Positions 16,052 to 24,234 of a stretch of 46,488 bases of DNA are shown here, in pieces. The notes under the pieces were generated by a model. It had not been told where the DNA came from. It was given only the letters and a program-made list of their open reading frames with translations, and did no database searches. The DNA is from Cytophagaceae bacterium (GTDB taxonomy: Bacteria; Bacteroidota; Bacteroidia; Cytophagales; Spirosomataceae), in NCBI GenBank assembly GCA_017984215.1, contig JAGOAA010000013.1, positions 3,272 through 49,759 of the forward strand, given 5' to 3'. Position numbers and translations under genes: made by a program. Position 1 is the stretch's first letter; every line of letters starts with the position of its first letter.

Positions 16052-17443
16052 ATGAAAATCAAGTACTTATTCCTGGGCCTTTGCCTCATTTCGACCAGTC
16101 TTTTTGCTCAAAAAACGTATCAAAATAATTGGGAATCCATTGATAGTAGACCTGTTCCCGCCTGGTTCGAAGATGCCAAATTTGGAATTTTTATTCACTG
16201 GGGTTTGTATTCCGTTCCTTCTTATAGTCCTACCGCGCGCGACAAGGTCGGTGTTTATGACCGCTATGCGGAATGGTATTGGCGTCGGTGGCAAGAGCCA
16301 AATAAGACCCAACAATTTTTTACCGATTTTCATAATAAGGCCTTTGGCCCAAATGTTAAATATCCTGATTTTGTCAATTACTTCAAGGCTGAAATGTTTA
16401 AGCCGGATGAGTGGGCCCAACTATTCGAAAATGCCGGTGCGAAGTATGTTGTATTAACATCGAAACACCATGAAGGATTTACTCTTTGGCCATCCAAACA
16501 ATCTTGGAATTGGAACGCGATGGACGTAGGGCCGCACCGAGATTTGTTAGGGGATTTGACGAAATCCGTCAAAGGTAAAAACATCAAAATGGGCTATTAT
16601 TATTCACTATTGGAATGGTATAATCCTTTATACAAGAAAGAGACGCTGAACGAATACATAGACCAACACATGTTTACGCAGATGAAGGATTTGGTAAATA
16701 CCTATCACCCGGATTTGGTTTGGACGGATGGCGAGTGGGATTATACTTCCGACAAATTACGTAGTACGGAATTTTTATCATGGTTGTACAACGATTCTCC
16801 GGTTCGAGCGAGTGTGGTTGTGAATGACCGGTGGGGAAAGGAGACACGTAGTAAACATGGTGGATTTTACACAACCGAATATGACTTAGTGCATGATGGC
16901 GATGCGAATGGCTTGGATTTCGCTAGACCTTGGGAAGAATGCCGGGGCATCGCGGGATCTTTTGGGTATAATCGAAATGAGAATCTAGAGGACTATTCGA
17001 GCTCGGAGCAACTCGTACATATGTTGGTCAATAAAGTAGCGCGCGGCGGGAATTTATTATTGAACATTGGTCCAACAGCCGATGGGCGTATTCCGGTGAT
17101 TATGCAGCAGCGACTATCCGATATCGGATCGTGGTTAAAGGTAAATGGGGAAGGAATTTATGGCACGCGCAAATGGGCCAAAGCACCCAAAGTTACCCCT
17201 ACGACGAAGCACTATTTCACACAAAAAGGGAATGATTTGTATTTGATTACGACGGAATTTCCAACGGCTGCTATTCAAGTTACAGGGTTGAAAAGACCTG
17301 TATCTGTGAGTCTTTTGGGCTCCAATGTGGCAATTAAATCAAGCTTTAAGAATGGTACGTTGAGCATTGTTCCACCTGTAATTACGCCGGGTAATAACCC
17401 ATGTCAATATGCGTGGGTATTGAAGATTGCTGGAGGAATTTAA
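16052..17443 (+). CDS. GH29 alpha-L-fucosidase, exported
   Basis: A retaining glycoside hydrolase that removes alpha-L-fucose from glycans. The 463-aa protein has a signal peptide (MKIKYLFLGLCLISTSLFAQ), the GH29 opening PAWFEDAKFGIFIHWGLYSVPSYSP, TSKHHEGFTLWPS, the nucleophile motif DLVWTDGEWD with D226 as the predicted nucleophile, and RGGNLLLNIGPTADGRIP. A short beta-domain ends the protein. The ATG at 16052 was chosen over an upstream open extension because it begins the signal peptide. It is probably periplasmic or surface-exposed and regulated with the divergent dehydrogenase. Confidence 0.93.
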   Translation: MKIKYLFLGLCLISTSLFAQKTYQNNWESIDSRPVPAWFEDAKFGIFIHWGLYSVPSYSPTARDKVGVYDRYAEWYWRRWQEPNKTQQFFTDFHNKAFGPNVKYPDFVNYFKAEMFKPDEWAQLFENAGAKYVVLTSKHHEGFTLWPSKQSWNWNAMDVGPHRDLLGDLTKSVKGKNIKMGYYYSLLEWYNPLYKKETLNEYIDQHMFTQMKDLVNTYHPDLVWTDGEWDYTSDKLRSTEFLSWLYNDSPVRASVVVNDRWGKETRSKHGGFYTTEYDLVHDGDANGLDFARPWEECRGIAGSFGYNRNENLEDYSSSEQLVHMLVNKVARGGNLLLNIGPTADGRIPVIMQQRLSDIGSWLKVNGEGIYGTRKWAKAPKVTPTTKHYFTQKGNDLYLITTEFPTAAIQVTGLKRPVSVSLLGSNVAIKSSFKNGTLSIVPPVITPGNNPCQYAWVLKIAGGI

Positions 17444-17462
17444 GTAAAAAGACGCGAAGCCC

Positions 17463-17491
17463 CTTTGGCAATCCTTTTAGGTTTGCCAAAG
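17463..17491. repeat. Palindromic intergenic repeat, family 1, copy D (short)
   Basis: A 29-base hairpin: CTTTGGCAA / TTGCCAAAG, T.T mismatch, CCT/AGG, loop TTT. The outermost two pairs of the other copies are lost here. It lies 19 bases after the fucosidase stop. Confidence 0.82.
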
Positions 17492-17621
17492 TTTGAGGCG
17501 CATTTTCGCGCCGATTACCTCGAGGGATTTGTTCGGGGACGATTCGTGACCCTTCAGGAAATAGACGCGAGGTATCCTATCATACCTGATACTTATCATT
17601 TTTACGCTCCTCGGCACCTTT

Positions 17622-17629
17622 TACCTTTG
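17622..17629 (+). promoter_or_regulatory. -7 promoter element of hemN
   Basis: TACCTTTG fits TAnnTTTG and ends six bases before the hemN ATG, so the transcript would start at or within a few bases of the start codon. Confidence 0.5.
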
Positions 17630-17635
17630 CAATCT

Positions 17636-18991
17636 ATGCAACAGGTATCGCTCGATTTACTTCAAAAATACAATGTTCCCATTCCCCGGTACACGTCCTA
17701 CCCAACCGTTCCGTATTGGGATGAGACAATCGATGTTCCAGCTTGGAAATCTTTATTTACCCAACGTTTTGACGAGAGTCGCGAGATAAGTTTATACCTG
17801 CATCTGCCTTTTTGTGAAAGTCTATGCACCTTTTGTGGGTGTAATAAACGAATTACGACGAATCATACTGTTGAGGAAACGTACATGTTGGCCCTCTTGA
17901 AAGAATGGGAAATATACCGCGCCATGATGCCGCATAAACCCGTTATTCGGGAATTGCATCTGGGTGGTGGGACGCCAACCTTTTTCTCGCCGGGAAATTT
18001 AAAGTACCTGATTGAACATATTTTGGCTGATTCAGATGTGCCTGCGGAACATGAGTTTGGTTTCGAGGGACATCCGAATAACACGACCCGGGAGCATTTG
18101 CAAACGCTTTTTGATCTCGGATTTAACCGCGTAAGTTTTGGTATGCAAGACAGTAATCCCGAAGTCCAAAAGGTGATTAATCGAATTCAGCCGCATGCTA
18201 ATGTTGTGCAGGTGGTGCAATGGGCGAGGGAGATAGGCTATGAATCGGTGAATTTGGATTTGGTCTATGGTTTGCCGTTGCAGACCTTGCCTCGATTGGA
18301 GAAAACGATTCAAGATGCCTTGGAGATTAAGCCGGATCGTATCGCATTTTATTCCTACGCGCACGTGCCTTGGACAAGTAAGGCGCAACGCTTATTCGAT
18401 GAACAGGATTTGCCTTTTGCGGATGAAAAGATGCAACTCTATCAAGTGGGAAAAAAGCGATTCATGGAGGCGGGTTATACGGATATTGGCATGGATCATT
18501 TTGCCTTAGCTGGCGATTTGATGGTTCAGGCGCATGAAGCAGGAAATTTGCATCGCAATTTTATGGGTTATACGGTCCAACAAACGGGCATGCTCGTGGG
18601 ATTAGGCGTTTCGAGCATCAGTGATATTTATTACGGTTTTGCCCAAAACAAAAAGACGATCCAGGAATATTACGAACAAATTAATCGCGGCGAATTAGCG
18701 GTATTTAAAGGCTATTTTCTGGATGAAGTGGACCAAAAAATGCGTCACTACATTCTCGATGTGGCTTGTCGGGGAAAAGCTCATTTTGCCAAAGAGGACC
18801 TGGAATTATTGCGCCAATATACCTTTCATGCATTAGACGAATTAGCCTTGGATGATTTGGTCACGTGGGGAGAACATGGATTGATTGTGACCGATTTGGG
18901 AAAACATTTCATTCGTAATATCTGCAAGGCTTTTGACTTAAAATTACTTTCCGCAGAAGTTCAGAAAAAGACATTCAGTCAAGCCGTGTAA
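17636..18991 (+). CDS. hemN: Oxygen-independent coproporphyrinogen III dehydrogenase (radical SAM)
   Basis: Converts coproporphyrinogen III to protoporphyrinogen IX without oxygen, in haem synthesis; cytoplasmic. The 451-aa protein begins near KYNVPIPRYTSYPTVPYW, the HemN opening, and has the radical-SAM cluster C60-x3-C64-x2-C67 with an extra C69 (LHLPFCESLCTFCGCNK). LHLGGGTPTFF and FGMQDSNPEVQ are family stretches, and the HemN C-terminal domain is present. The frame is open for a further 57 codons upstream through a palindromic repeat and the promoter, so I take the ATG at 17636. Length fits HemN rather than the shorter HemW. Confidence 0.93.
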   Translation: MQQVSLDLLQKYNVPIPRYTSYPTVPYWDETIDVPAWKSLFTQRFDESREISLYLHLPFCESLCTFCGCNKRITTNHTVEETYMLALLKEWEIYRAMMPHKPVIRELHLGGGTPTFFSPGNLKYLIEHILADSDVPAEHEFGFEGHPNNTTREHLQTLFDLGFNRVSFGMQDSNPEVQKVINRIQPHANVVQVVQWAREIGYESVNLDLVYGLPLQTLPRLEKTIQDALEIKPDRIAFYSYAHVPWTSKAQRLFDEQDLPFADEKMQLYQVGKKRFMEAGYTDIGMDHFALAGDLMVQAHEAGNLHRNFMGYTVQQTGMLVGLGVSSISDIYYGFAQNKKTIQEYYEQINRGELAVFKGYFLDEVDQKMRHYILDVACRGKAHFAKEDLELLRQYTFHALDELALDDLVTWGEHGLIVTDLGKHFIRNICKAFDLKLLSAEVQKKTFSQAV

Positions 18992-18995
18992 AAAC

Positions 18996-19022
18996 GAGTC
19001 GATCAATTTCATTAATCGACTC
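18996..19022. promoter_or_regulatory. Upstream 27-bp operator-like palindrome before fic
   Basis: GAGTCGAT at 18996-19003 pairs with ATCGACTC at 19015-19022, extended by AAT/ATT towards the centre. It lies over the -33 region of the fic promoter, 4 bases after the hemN stop. A second palindrome of the same length and related sequence lies 44 bases further on. Confidence 0.6.
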
Positions 19023-19032
19023 AAAATTTAAC

Positions 19033-19040
19033 TATATTTG
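19033..19040 (+). promoter_or_regulatory. -7 promoter element of fic
   Basis: TATATTTG is a full match to TAnnTTTG. Its last base is the first base of the downstream palindrome, and the start codon is 29 bases further on. Confidence 0.6.
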
Positions 19041-19066
19041 AGGCGATTAGACTTATTAATCGCCTC
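19040..19066. promoter_or_regulatory. Downstream 27-bp operator-like palindrome before fic
   Basis: GAGGCGATTA at 19040-19049 pairs with TAATCGCCTC at 19057-19066. It covers the expected transcription start, three bases before the fic ATG. It differs from the upstream copy by T to G on one arm and the matching A to C on the other, keeping symmetry. Confidence 0.65.
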
Positions 19067-19069
19067 ATT

Positions 19070-20149
19070 ATGTATAACTGGCAACGAGATTCCTGGCCTC
19101 ATTTTGAATTTGATACGACTGCTATCGAGTCGCGAATTTTTGCGTTTATGCAGAAATCGGGCGAATTGAGCGGTAAATTAGCCGCTTTGCCTCTGGTGGA
19201 GCGAACGGAAATGATGATACAGCTGATGGTTTCGGAGGCCCTAAAGACTTCTGAGATTGAGGGGGAATTTTATAGCCAGTTGGATATCATGTCTTCGGTT
19301 CGCCGAAATTTAGGTTTAGCTACTCAACATAAGATACATAATAAACAAAGCATCGGGCTTAGTGACATGTTGATGGATGTGCGAAATACCTACAATGAAC
19401 CATTGACGGAAGTTCATTTAAAATATTGGCATCGTTTATTAATGGGAAGTGTTCCCGGGATTCTAGCAGGAGAATGGCGAACTGATGAAGCACCAATGCA
19501 AATTGTTTCTGGATCTGTTGCTCAGCCTAAGGTTCACTACGAAGCCCCCCCTTCCATGCGTGTCCCAAAAGAAATGGAACAATTTATTTCTTGGTTCAAT
19601 GAAAGCAATATAACTGCAGCGCCCGTTAAGGCGGCTGTGGCTCATTTATATTTTGAGGCAATTCACCCGTTCGAAGATGGGAATGGTCGAATCGGTCGTG
19701 CCATTGTGGAGAAAGCGCTTTCGCAGGGTTTGCAATGCCCCTTGCCATTTAGCATTTCAAAGGCCATTGAGGCAAATAAAAAGGCGTATTACCATAGGCT
19801 CCAACAAGCAGAAAAGAGTCTTAATATTACGGATTGGGTAACTTGGTTTGTAACGATGTTGTTGGAGGCGCAAACGTATGCCGACAAAATGATTCAGTTT
19901 ACTATTTCCAAATGGCATTTTTTTGCCATCTTCGAACACAAACTAAATAATCGCCAAAGTAAAGTCATCAATCGAATGTTACTTGAAGGGCCAGATTCAT
20001 TTCATGGTGGAATGAACGTTCGGAAATATGTGGGTATTACGGGAGCGTCTAGAGCAACAGCATCGCGTGATCTTCAAGAGCTCGTTTCTATGCAGGTGTT
20101 TACGCCAGTCGGTGCGGGCAGGTCAGCGCGTTACGAGTTGGTTTTTTAA
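19070..20149 (+). CDS. Fic-domain protein (predicted AMPylase) with C-terminal winged helix
   Basis: Fic proteins transfer AMP or another nucleotide group from a nucleotide to a protein hydroxyl. The 359-aa protein has an N-terminal helical region of the DUF4172 type, an inhibitory-helix motif TSEIEG at 60-65 (S/TxxxEG, intramolecular class II), a flap around APMQIVSGS, and the full catalytic motif [12 protein letters not shown] at 199-210. The last 60 residues ([25 protein letters not shown] onward) form a winged helix-turn-helix. All catalytic residues are intact, so it should be active once inhibition is relieved. Its own promoter is flanked by two palindromes, which suggests autoregulation through the winged helix. 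Confidence 0.92.
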   Translation: MYNWQRDSWPHFEFDTTAIESRIFAFMQKSGELSGKLAALPLVERTEMMIQLMVSEALKTSEIEGEFYSQLDIMSSVRRNLGLATQHKIHNKQSIGLSDMLMDVRNTYNEPLTEVHLKYWHRLLMGSVPGILAGEWRTDEAPMQIVSGSVAQPKVHYEAPPSMRVPKEMEQFISWFNESNITAAPVKAAVAHLYFEAIHPFEDGNGRIGRAIVEKALSQGLQCPLPFSISKAIEANKKAYYHRLQQAEKSLNITDWVTWFVTMLLEAQTYADKMIQFTISKWHFFAIFEHKLNNRQSKVINRMLLEGPDSFHGGMNVRKYVGITGASRATASRDLQELVSMQVFTPVGAGRSARYELVF

Positions 20150-20207
20150 TCAGTATTTTTTGTGCATTTTGCGCTTTAATATTGCGAAAGCCTCTAAACA
20201 AAATTAC

Positions 20208-21383
20208 ATGATACACACGATGCGCTGGTTCGGTCCAAACGACCCAGTTTCGCTGATGGATATTCGACAAGCTGGATGTACCGGAGTTGTCACAGCTCTT
20301 CACCAAATTCCCGTGGGCGAGGTGTGGCCCATCGAAGCGATTCAAGAACGCATTTCGATCATTGAAGCAGGGAATCAGGATTGGACACCTTTGCATTGGT
20401 CTGTCGTGGAATCGCTCCCTGTGCACGAAGGAATTAAGAAAGCCTTGCCTTCGCGTGAAGGATTCATTGAAAACTACAAAACCTCTTTACGAAATCTAGC
20501 GGCCTGTGGCATCAAAACGGTGTGCTATAATTTCATGCCCGTGCTCGATTGGTCACGGACCAAATTGAATTTTGAAATGCCAGATGGCGCACGCGCTTTG
20601 CGTTTTGTATGGACGGATTTTGCGGTATTTGATTTGCATATTTTGCGGCGTCCGGGGGCTACTTCGGATTATACGCCTGCCGTGCAGGCTGCGGCTGTTC
20701 AGCGTTTCGCAACAATGACGGACGAGGAGAAAGAGGAGTTGAAAAACACGGCATTATTGGGTCTTCCCGGCTCAGAGGAGGCCTTTCATTTAGAAAATTT
20801 CCAAAGTTTATTAGACGAATACCGCGACATTTCCGCCGACAAATTGCGCGAGAACCTACACTTTTTTGTGCGTTCGATTGCTCCTTTGGCACAGGAATTA
20901 GGCATTAATTTATGCATCCACCCGGATGACCCTCCTTTTCCATTATTAGGCCTTCCTCGTGTGGTGAGTACGGAAGAGGACCTTGCTTTATTGATGAATG
21001 CGTCTCCGGAACGCGTAAATGGAATTACCTTTTGCACGGGTTCATTGGGCGTTCGGGCAGATAATGATTTGCCTAAGATGATTCGTCGCTTCGCAGATCG
21101 CATTCATTTCTTGCATTTGCGAACTACTTTTAGAGAACAAAATGACCCCTTGATTTTCCACGAGGCACCTCACTTAACGGGGGACGTAGATATGTTTGAA
21201 GTTGTCAAAGCCGTTGTGGAGGAAGAAAAAAGACGTGGTGGCGCTGAGATTCCGATGCGCCCAGACCATGGTCACCAAATGTTAGATGATTTGAAAAAGA
21301 AAACCTATCCAGGCTATTCGGCAATCGGAAGATTGCGCGGTTTAGCTGAAATTCGTGGAATAGAATTGGCCATTCGCTCTTTT
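20208..21383 (+). other. uxuA: UxuA (mannonate dehydratase) portion of the fusion
   Basis: Residues 1-392. Sequence similarity to ordinary UxuA continues to the family's usual end ([21 protein letters not shown]), so this half is not truncated. Free UxuA proteins are about 390-395 residues long. The gene symbol applies to this domain only. Confidence 0.88.
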
Positions 21384-23474
21384 TTAGCGGTGTTTTTTGT
21401 GGTTTGCAGTTTCGCTTTGAAGGCAGATGATGGCTATCGCTTGTGGTTGAAATTTGATAAAGTAGCGTCTGCTTCTCGCTATGCATCGTATGCGCACACG
21501 CTTTCATCGGAGTTTCCAACTTCACCGATATTAGAAACGGCGCGGAAGGAATTAAGTCACGGTCTGAAAGGATTGACAGGGATTGCGCCTGTTGCGAAAT
21601 CCGCGGATGGAAGCATACAATTTGTGAAGGATACTACGATTCCGGAGGAAGGCTTTGAGATTCAGGTGGATAAAAAAGTACAAGTAAAAGTGGAAGGCCT
21701 AAGTGTGGTAGGTCGGAAATATATCCGAATCAAGGCCAGCTCTGAACGCGGCATTTTGTACGGGGTTTTCGAATTATTGCGCATGATTCAGCAGGAGAAG
21801 CCTTTGGCAGATATCAGTTCTTCCCCCAAAGTCAAATTACGCATGTTGAACCACTGGGACAACGTCATGGGCACCATCGAACGCGGCTACGCAGGGGCTT
21901 CTCTTTGGAAATGGTATGAGTTGCCGGAAACGGTCGACCCGCGCTACACGGATTACGCCCGGGCAAACGCGTCCATCGGGATCAACGCGGTCTCCGTGAA
22001 CAACGTCAATGCCTCGGCGCGGTTTATGACGCCGGAGTATTTGGCGAAAGTGAAAGTACTCGCGGACGTGTTCCGCCCTTATGGAATCAAACTGTTTGTA
22101 TCCGTCAACTTTGCCTCGCCTAAATTGGTGGGGAAATTGAAAACCTCAGATCCCTTGGATCCACAGGTTCGTGCTTTTTGGGCCTCCAAAACAAAAGAGA
22201 TTTATGCACAGATTCCGGATTTCGGGGGCTTCTTAGTGAAGGCCAATTCGGAGGGCGAACCGGGGCCACAAGAATTCGGTCGGACGCATGCCGACGGCGC
22301 AAATATGTTGGCGGAGGCGGTGAAACCGTTTAATGGAATAGTTATTTGGCGTGCCTTTGTATATGCCCCTAACCCCAATGGGGATCGTTTCAAAGAAGCG
22401 TATAACGATTTCAAACCACTGGATGGAACCTTCGCGAAAAACGTGATTGTTCAAGTGAAAAATGGCCCGATTGACTTCCAGCCGCGGGAGCCATTCCATC
22501 CACTTTTTGGCGCGATGCCGAAGACGCCTTTGGCCTTAGAATTTCAAATCACCCAAGAATACACGGGTTTCAGCACAAACGTTTTCTATCAATCGATCCT
22601 CTTTAAGGAATGCTTGGATTCAGATACCTACCAAAACGGTAAAGGCTCCACTGTCGCGAAAGTTATCGACGGCAGCCTTGGCAACGACCAAATCACGATG
22701 ATGGCCGGCGTGGCGAATACGGGTTCTGACCGAAACTGGACGGGGCATTTACTGTCGCAAGCAAACTGGTATGCCTTCGGCCGATTAGCTTGGGATCACA
22801 CCTTGAGCTCGGAGAAAATTGCAGACGAGTGGGTGAAGCAGACTTTGACTCGCGACGACAAAGCAGCCAAAACGGCATCGGATATCTTGATGAAATCCCG
22901 TGATACCTATGTGAAATTTACGACACCTTTAGGCCTGCACCACGTGATGGGTCAAAGCATCCACTGGGGTCCAGAGCCTTGGCTCGAGCGTAGCCAACGC
23001 CCCGACTGGACCTCGATTTATTACCACCGCGCAGATTCTGTCGGCCTAGGTTTTGACCGAAAAGCATCCGGAAGTAATGCCTTGAGTTTATATCATCCAG
23101 CGGTCGCTCAACAGTGGCTTGACCCAGCGAAGACCGATTTAAACTATTTACTTTGGTTCCACCATGTAGGCTGGCAGGAGAAATTGTCTTCGGGCCGCAC
23201 GCTTTGGGATGAATTCTGTTACCGAATGAATACCGGTTTACAGGAAGTGAAGGATTTGCAAAAGGACTGGGATTCGCTGCAAGGCAAGGTGGATCCGGAG
23301 ATTTTTGCGGATGTTCGCGGACGTTTGGCCGCGCAACAACGAGAGTCTGTTTTATGGCGAGATGCGCATTTGCTGTACTTCCAAACTTATTCGAAATTAC
23401 CGATTAGCTACGGGACGCCGGCGCGGACTTTGGCAGAGATAAAAGAAATTGTACGTATATACCAACTGAAATAA
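20208..23474 (+). CDS. Mannonate dehydratase / GH67 alpha-glucuronidase in-frame fusion
   Basis: One uninterrupted frame of 1088 codons encodes two enzymes. Residues 1 to about 391 are Uxu[40 protein letters not shown], the metal and active-site stretches [20 protein letters not shown] and [11 protein letters not shown]. Residues from about 387 are a complete GH67 alpha-glucuronidase preceded by its own signal peptide. UxuA dehydrates D-mannonate to 2-keto-3-deoxygluconate in the cytoplasm; GH67 removes 4-O-methylglucuronate from xylo-oligosaccharides and is normally exported. The UxuA stop and a GH67 ATG are both absent. I start at the ATG at 20208 (MIHTMRW). The next gene starts two bases after the stop. 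It could be one membrane-spanning chimera or two products from one frame. Confidence 0.85.
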   Translation: MIHTMRWFGPNDPVSLMDIRQAGCTGVVTALHQIPVGEVWPIEAIQERISIIEAGNQDWTPLHWSVVESLPVHEGIKKALPSREGFIENYKTSLRNLAACGIKTVCYNFMPVLDWSRTKLNFEMPDGARALRFVWTDFAVFDLHILRRPGATSDYTPAVQAAAVQRFATMTDEEKEELKNTALLGLPGSEEAFHLENFQSLLDEYRDISADKLRENLHFFVRSIAPLAQELGINLCIHPDDPPFPLLGLPRVVSTEEDLALLMNASPERVNGITFCTGSLGVRADNDLPKMIRRFADRIHFLHLRTTFREQNDPLIFHEAPHLTGDVDMFEVVKAVVEEEKRRGGAEIPMRPDHGHQMLDDLKKKTYPGYSAIGRLRGLAEIRGIELAIRSFLAVFFVVCSFALKADDGYRLWLKFDKVASASRYASYAHTLSSEFPTSPILETARKELSHGLKGLTGIAPVAKSADGSIQFVKDTTIPEEGFEIQVDKKVQVKVEGLSVVGRKYIRIKASSERGILYGVFELLRMIQQEKPLADISSSPKVKLRMLNHWDNVMGTIERGYAGASLWKWYELPETVDPRYTDYARANASIGINAVSVNNVNASARFMTPEYLAKVKVLADVFRPYGIKLFVSVNFASPKLVGKLKTSDPLDPQVRAFWASKTKEIYAQIPDFGGFLVKANSEGEPGPQEFGRTHADGANMLAEAVKPFNGIVIWRAFVYAPNPNGDRFKEAYNDFKPLDGTFAKNVIVQVKNGPIDFQPREPFHPLFGAMPKTPLALEFQITQEYTGFSTNVFYQSILFKECLDSDTYQNGKGSTVAKVIDGSLGNDQITMMAGVANTGSDRNWTGHLLSQANWYAFGRLAWDHTLSSEKIADEWVKQTLTRDDKAAKTASDILMKSRDTYVKFTTPLGLHHVMGQSIHWGPEPWLERSQRPDWTSIYYHRADSVGLGFDRKASGSNALSLYHPAVAQQWLDPAKTDLNYLLWFHHVGWQEKLSSGRTLWDEFCYRMNTGLQEVKDLQKDWDSLQGKVDPEIFADVRGRLAAQQRESVLWRDAHLLYFQTYSKLPISYGTPARTLAEIKEIVRIYQLK
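21366..23474 (+). other. GH67 alpha-glucuronidase portion, with buried signal peptide and possible TTG start
   Basis: From the in-frame TTG at 21366 the frame gives 702 residues, the usual size of an exported GH67. Its first residues ([19 protein letters not shown]) form a textbook signal peptide: Arg, a hydrophobic core, and a small-residue end before [10 protein letters not shown]. The catalytic domain shows [14 protein letters not shown] (acid Glu), [15 protein letters not shown] (Asp) and [13 protein letters not shown] (Glu), the three carboxylates of GH67. The N-terminal, central and C-terminal GH67 regions are all present. Confidence 0.82.
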
Positions 23475-23475
23475 A

Positions 23476-24234
23476 ATGCAACAACCATTCTCATTACAAG
23501 GGCGCGTGGCGCTCATCACGGGCGGCGGAACCGGAATCGGATTTGATATTGCCAAATGCTTCTTAGCTTCTGGCGCGACGGTCGTGATTACGGGTCGACG
23601 GGAAGAGGTACTGAAAGAGGCGGTAGCCAACTTAGGTTCAGGGGCACATTATGCGGTGAATGACGTTTCTGATTTGAGTCTGACCTCATCTTTAGTTGCT
23701 GAGCTGGTAGCTAAACATGGCGGAATAGACATACTCGTGAACAATGCGGGCATCAACATGAAACGCCCAGCTGTGGAAGTGTCGGATGATGATTTTGCGA
23801 ATATTATTAACGTGAATTTAAATGCGGTTTTCTCCTTAACACGGGAAGTAGGGAAACATATGTTGGAGCGAGGCAAAGGATCCATCATCATGATTTCCTC
23901 CATGGCGGCTTATTATGGAATCGACCGAGTGGCGGCATATGCATCTTCGAAAACGGGAATCTATGGTTTAGTTCGTGTACTCGCTTCTGAGTGGTCGGGC
24001 AAAGGCGTTCGCGTGAATGCGATTGCCCCTGGATTTATTGAAACAGCGATGAGTCGGACTGCCATGAATTCAGATCCAGATCGCAAACACAAGGCGATGG
24101 ATCGCACGCCGATGGGCTATTTCGGGAAACCGGAGGATATCGGTTGGGCTGCGGTGTATTTGGCATCGGATGCTGCAAATTACGTAACAGGCGTCTCAAT
24201 CCCGGTTGACGGCGGGAATTCAATCGGATTCTAA
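23476..24234 (+). CDS. SDR oxidoreductase, probable fructuronate reductase / D-mannonate dehydrogenase
   Basis: A 252-aa classical short-chain dehydrogenase. It has the cofactor loop GGGTGIG (16-22), NNAG (89-92), the catalytic Ser at 141-142 (MISSMAAYYG), Y155 and K159 in YASSK. Family closeness to gluconate 5-dehydrogenase and KduD-type enzymes is clear. It is followed directly by a hexuronate transporter and preceded by UxuA. Some bacteria, for example Bacillus, use an SDR for the UxuB step, so reduction of fructuronate to mannonate is the best guess. The start is two bases after the upstream stop and the stop overlaps the next ATG (TAATG). Confidence 0.85.
   Translation: MQQPFSLQGRVALITGGGTGIGFDIAKCFLASGATVVITGRREEVLKEAVANLGSGAHYAVNDVSDLSLTSSLVAELVAKHGGIDILVNNAGINMKRPAVEVSDDDFANIINVNLNAVFSLTREVGKHMLERGKGSIIMISSMAAYYGIDRVAAYASSKTGIYGLVRVLASEWSGKGVRVNAIAPGFIETAMSRTAMNSDPDRKHKAMDRTPMGYFGKPEDIGWAAVYLASDAANYVTGVSIPVDGGNSIGF

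Noticed and set aside
17463..17635. N-terminal extension of hemN through the palindrome
   Set aside because: The frame is open only because the repeat has no stop; the translated repeat is not HemN-like and the promoter lies inside it. The same effect appears before the ThuA and DUF3237 genes.
19070..20149. Fic as the toxin of a toxin-antitoxin pair
   Set aside because: No small antitoxin gene is adjacent; the inhibitory helix is built into the same protein.
20028..20207. Upstream extension of the UxuA-GH67 frame
   Set aside because: These 60 codons overlap the end of fic in another frame, have no similarity to UxuA, and the family start fits the ATG at 20208.
21380..21386. Assembly error in the T-run as the sole cause of the fusion
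   Set aside because: With five T's UxuA would stop, but the GH67 frame would then have no ATG, GTG or TTG before its signal peptide; the six-T version has both a good TTG and an intact frame. Not fully excluded without reads.
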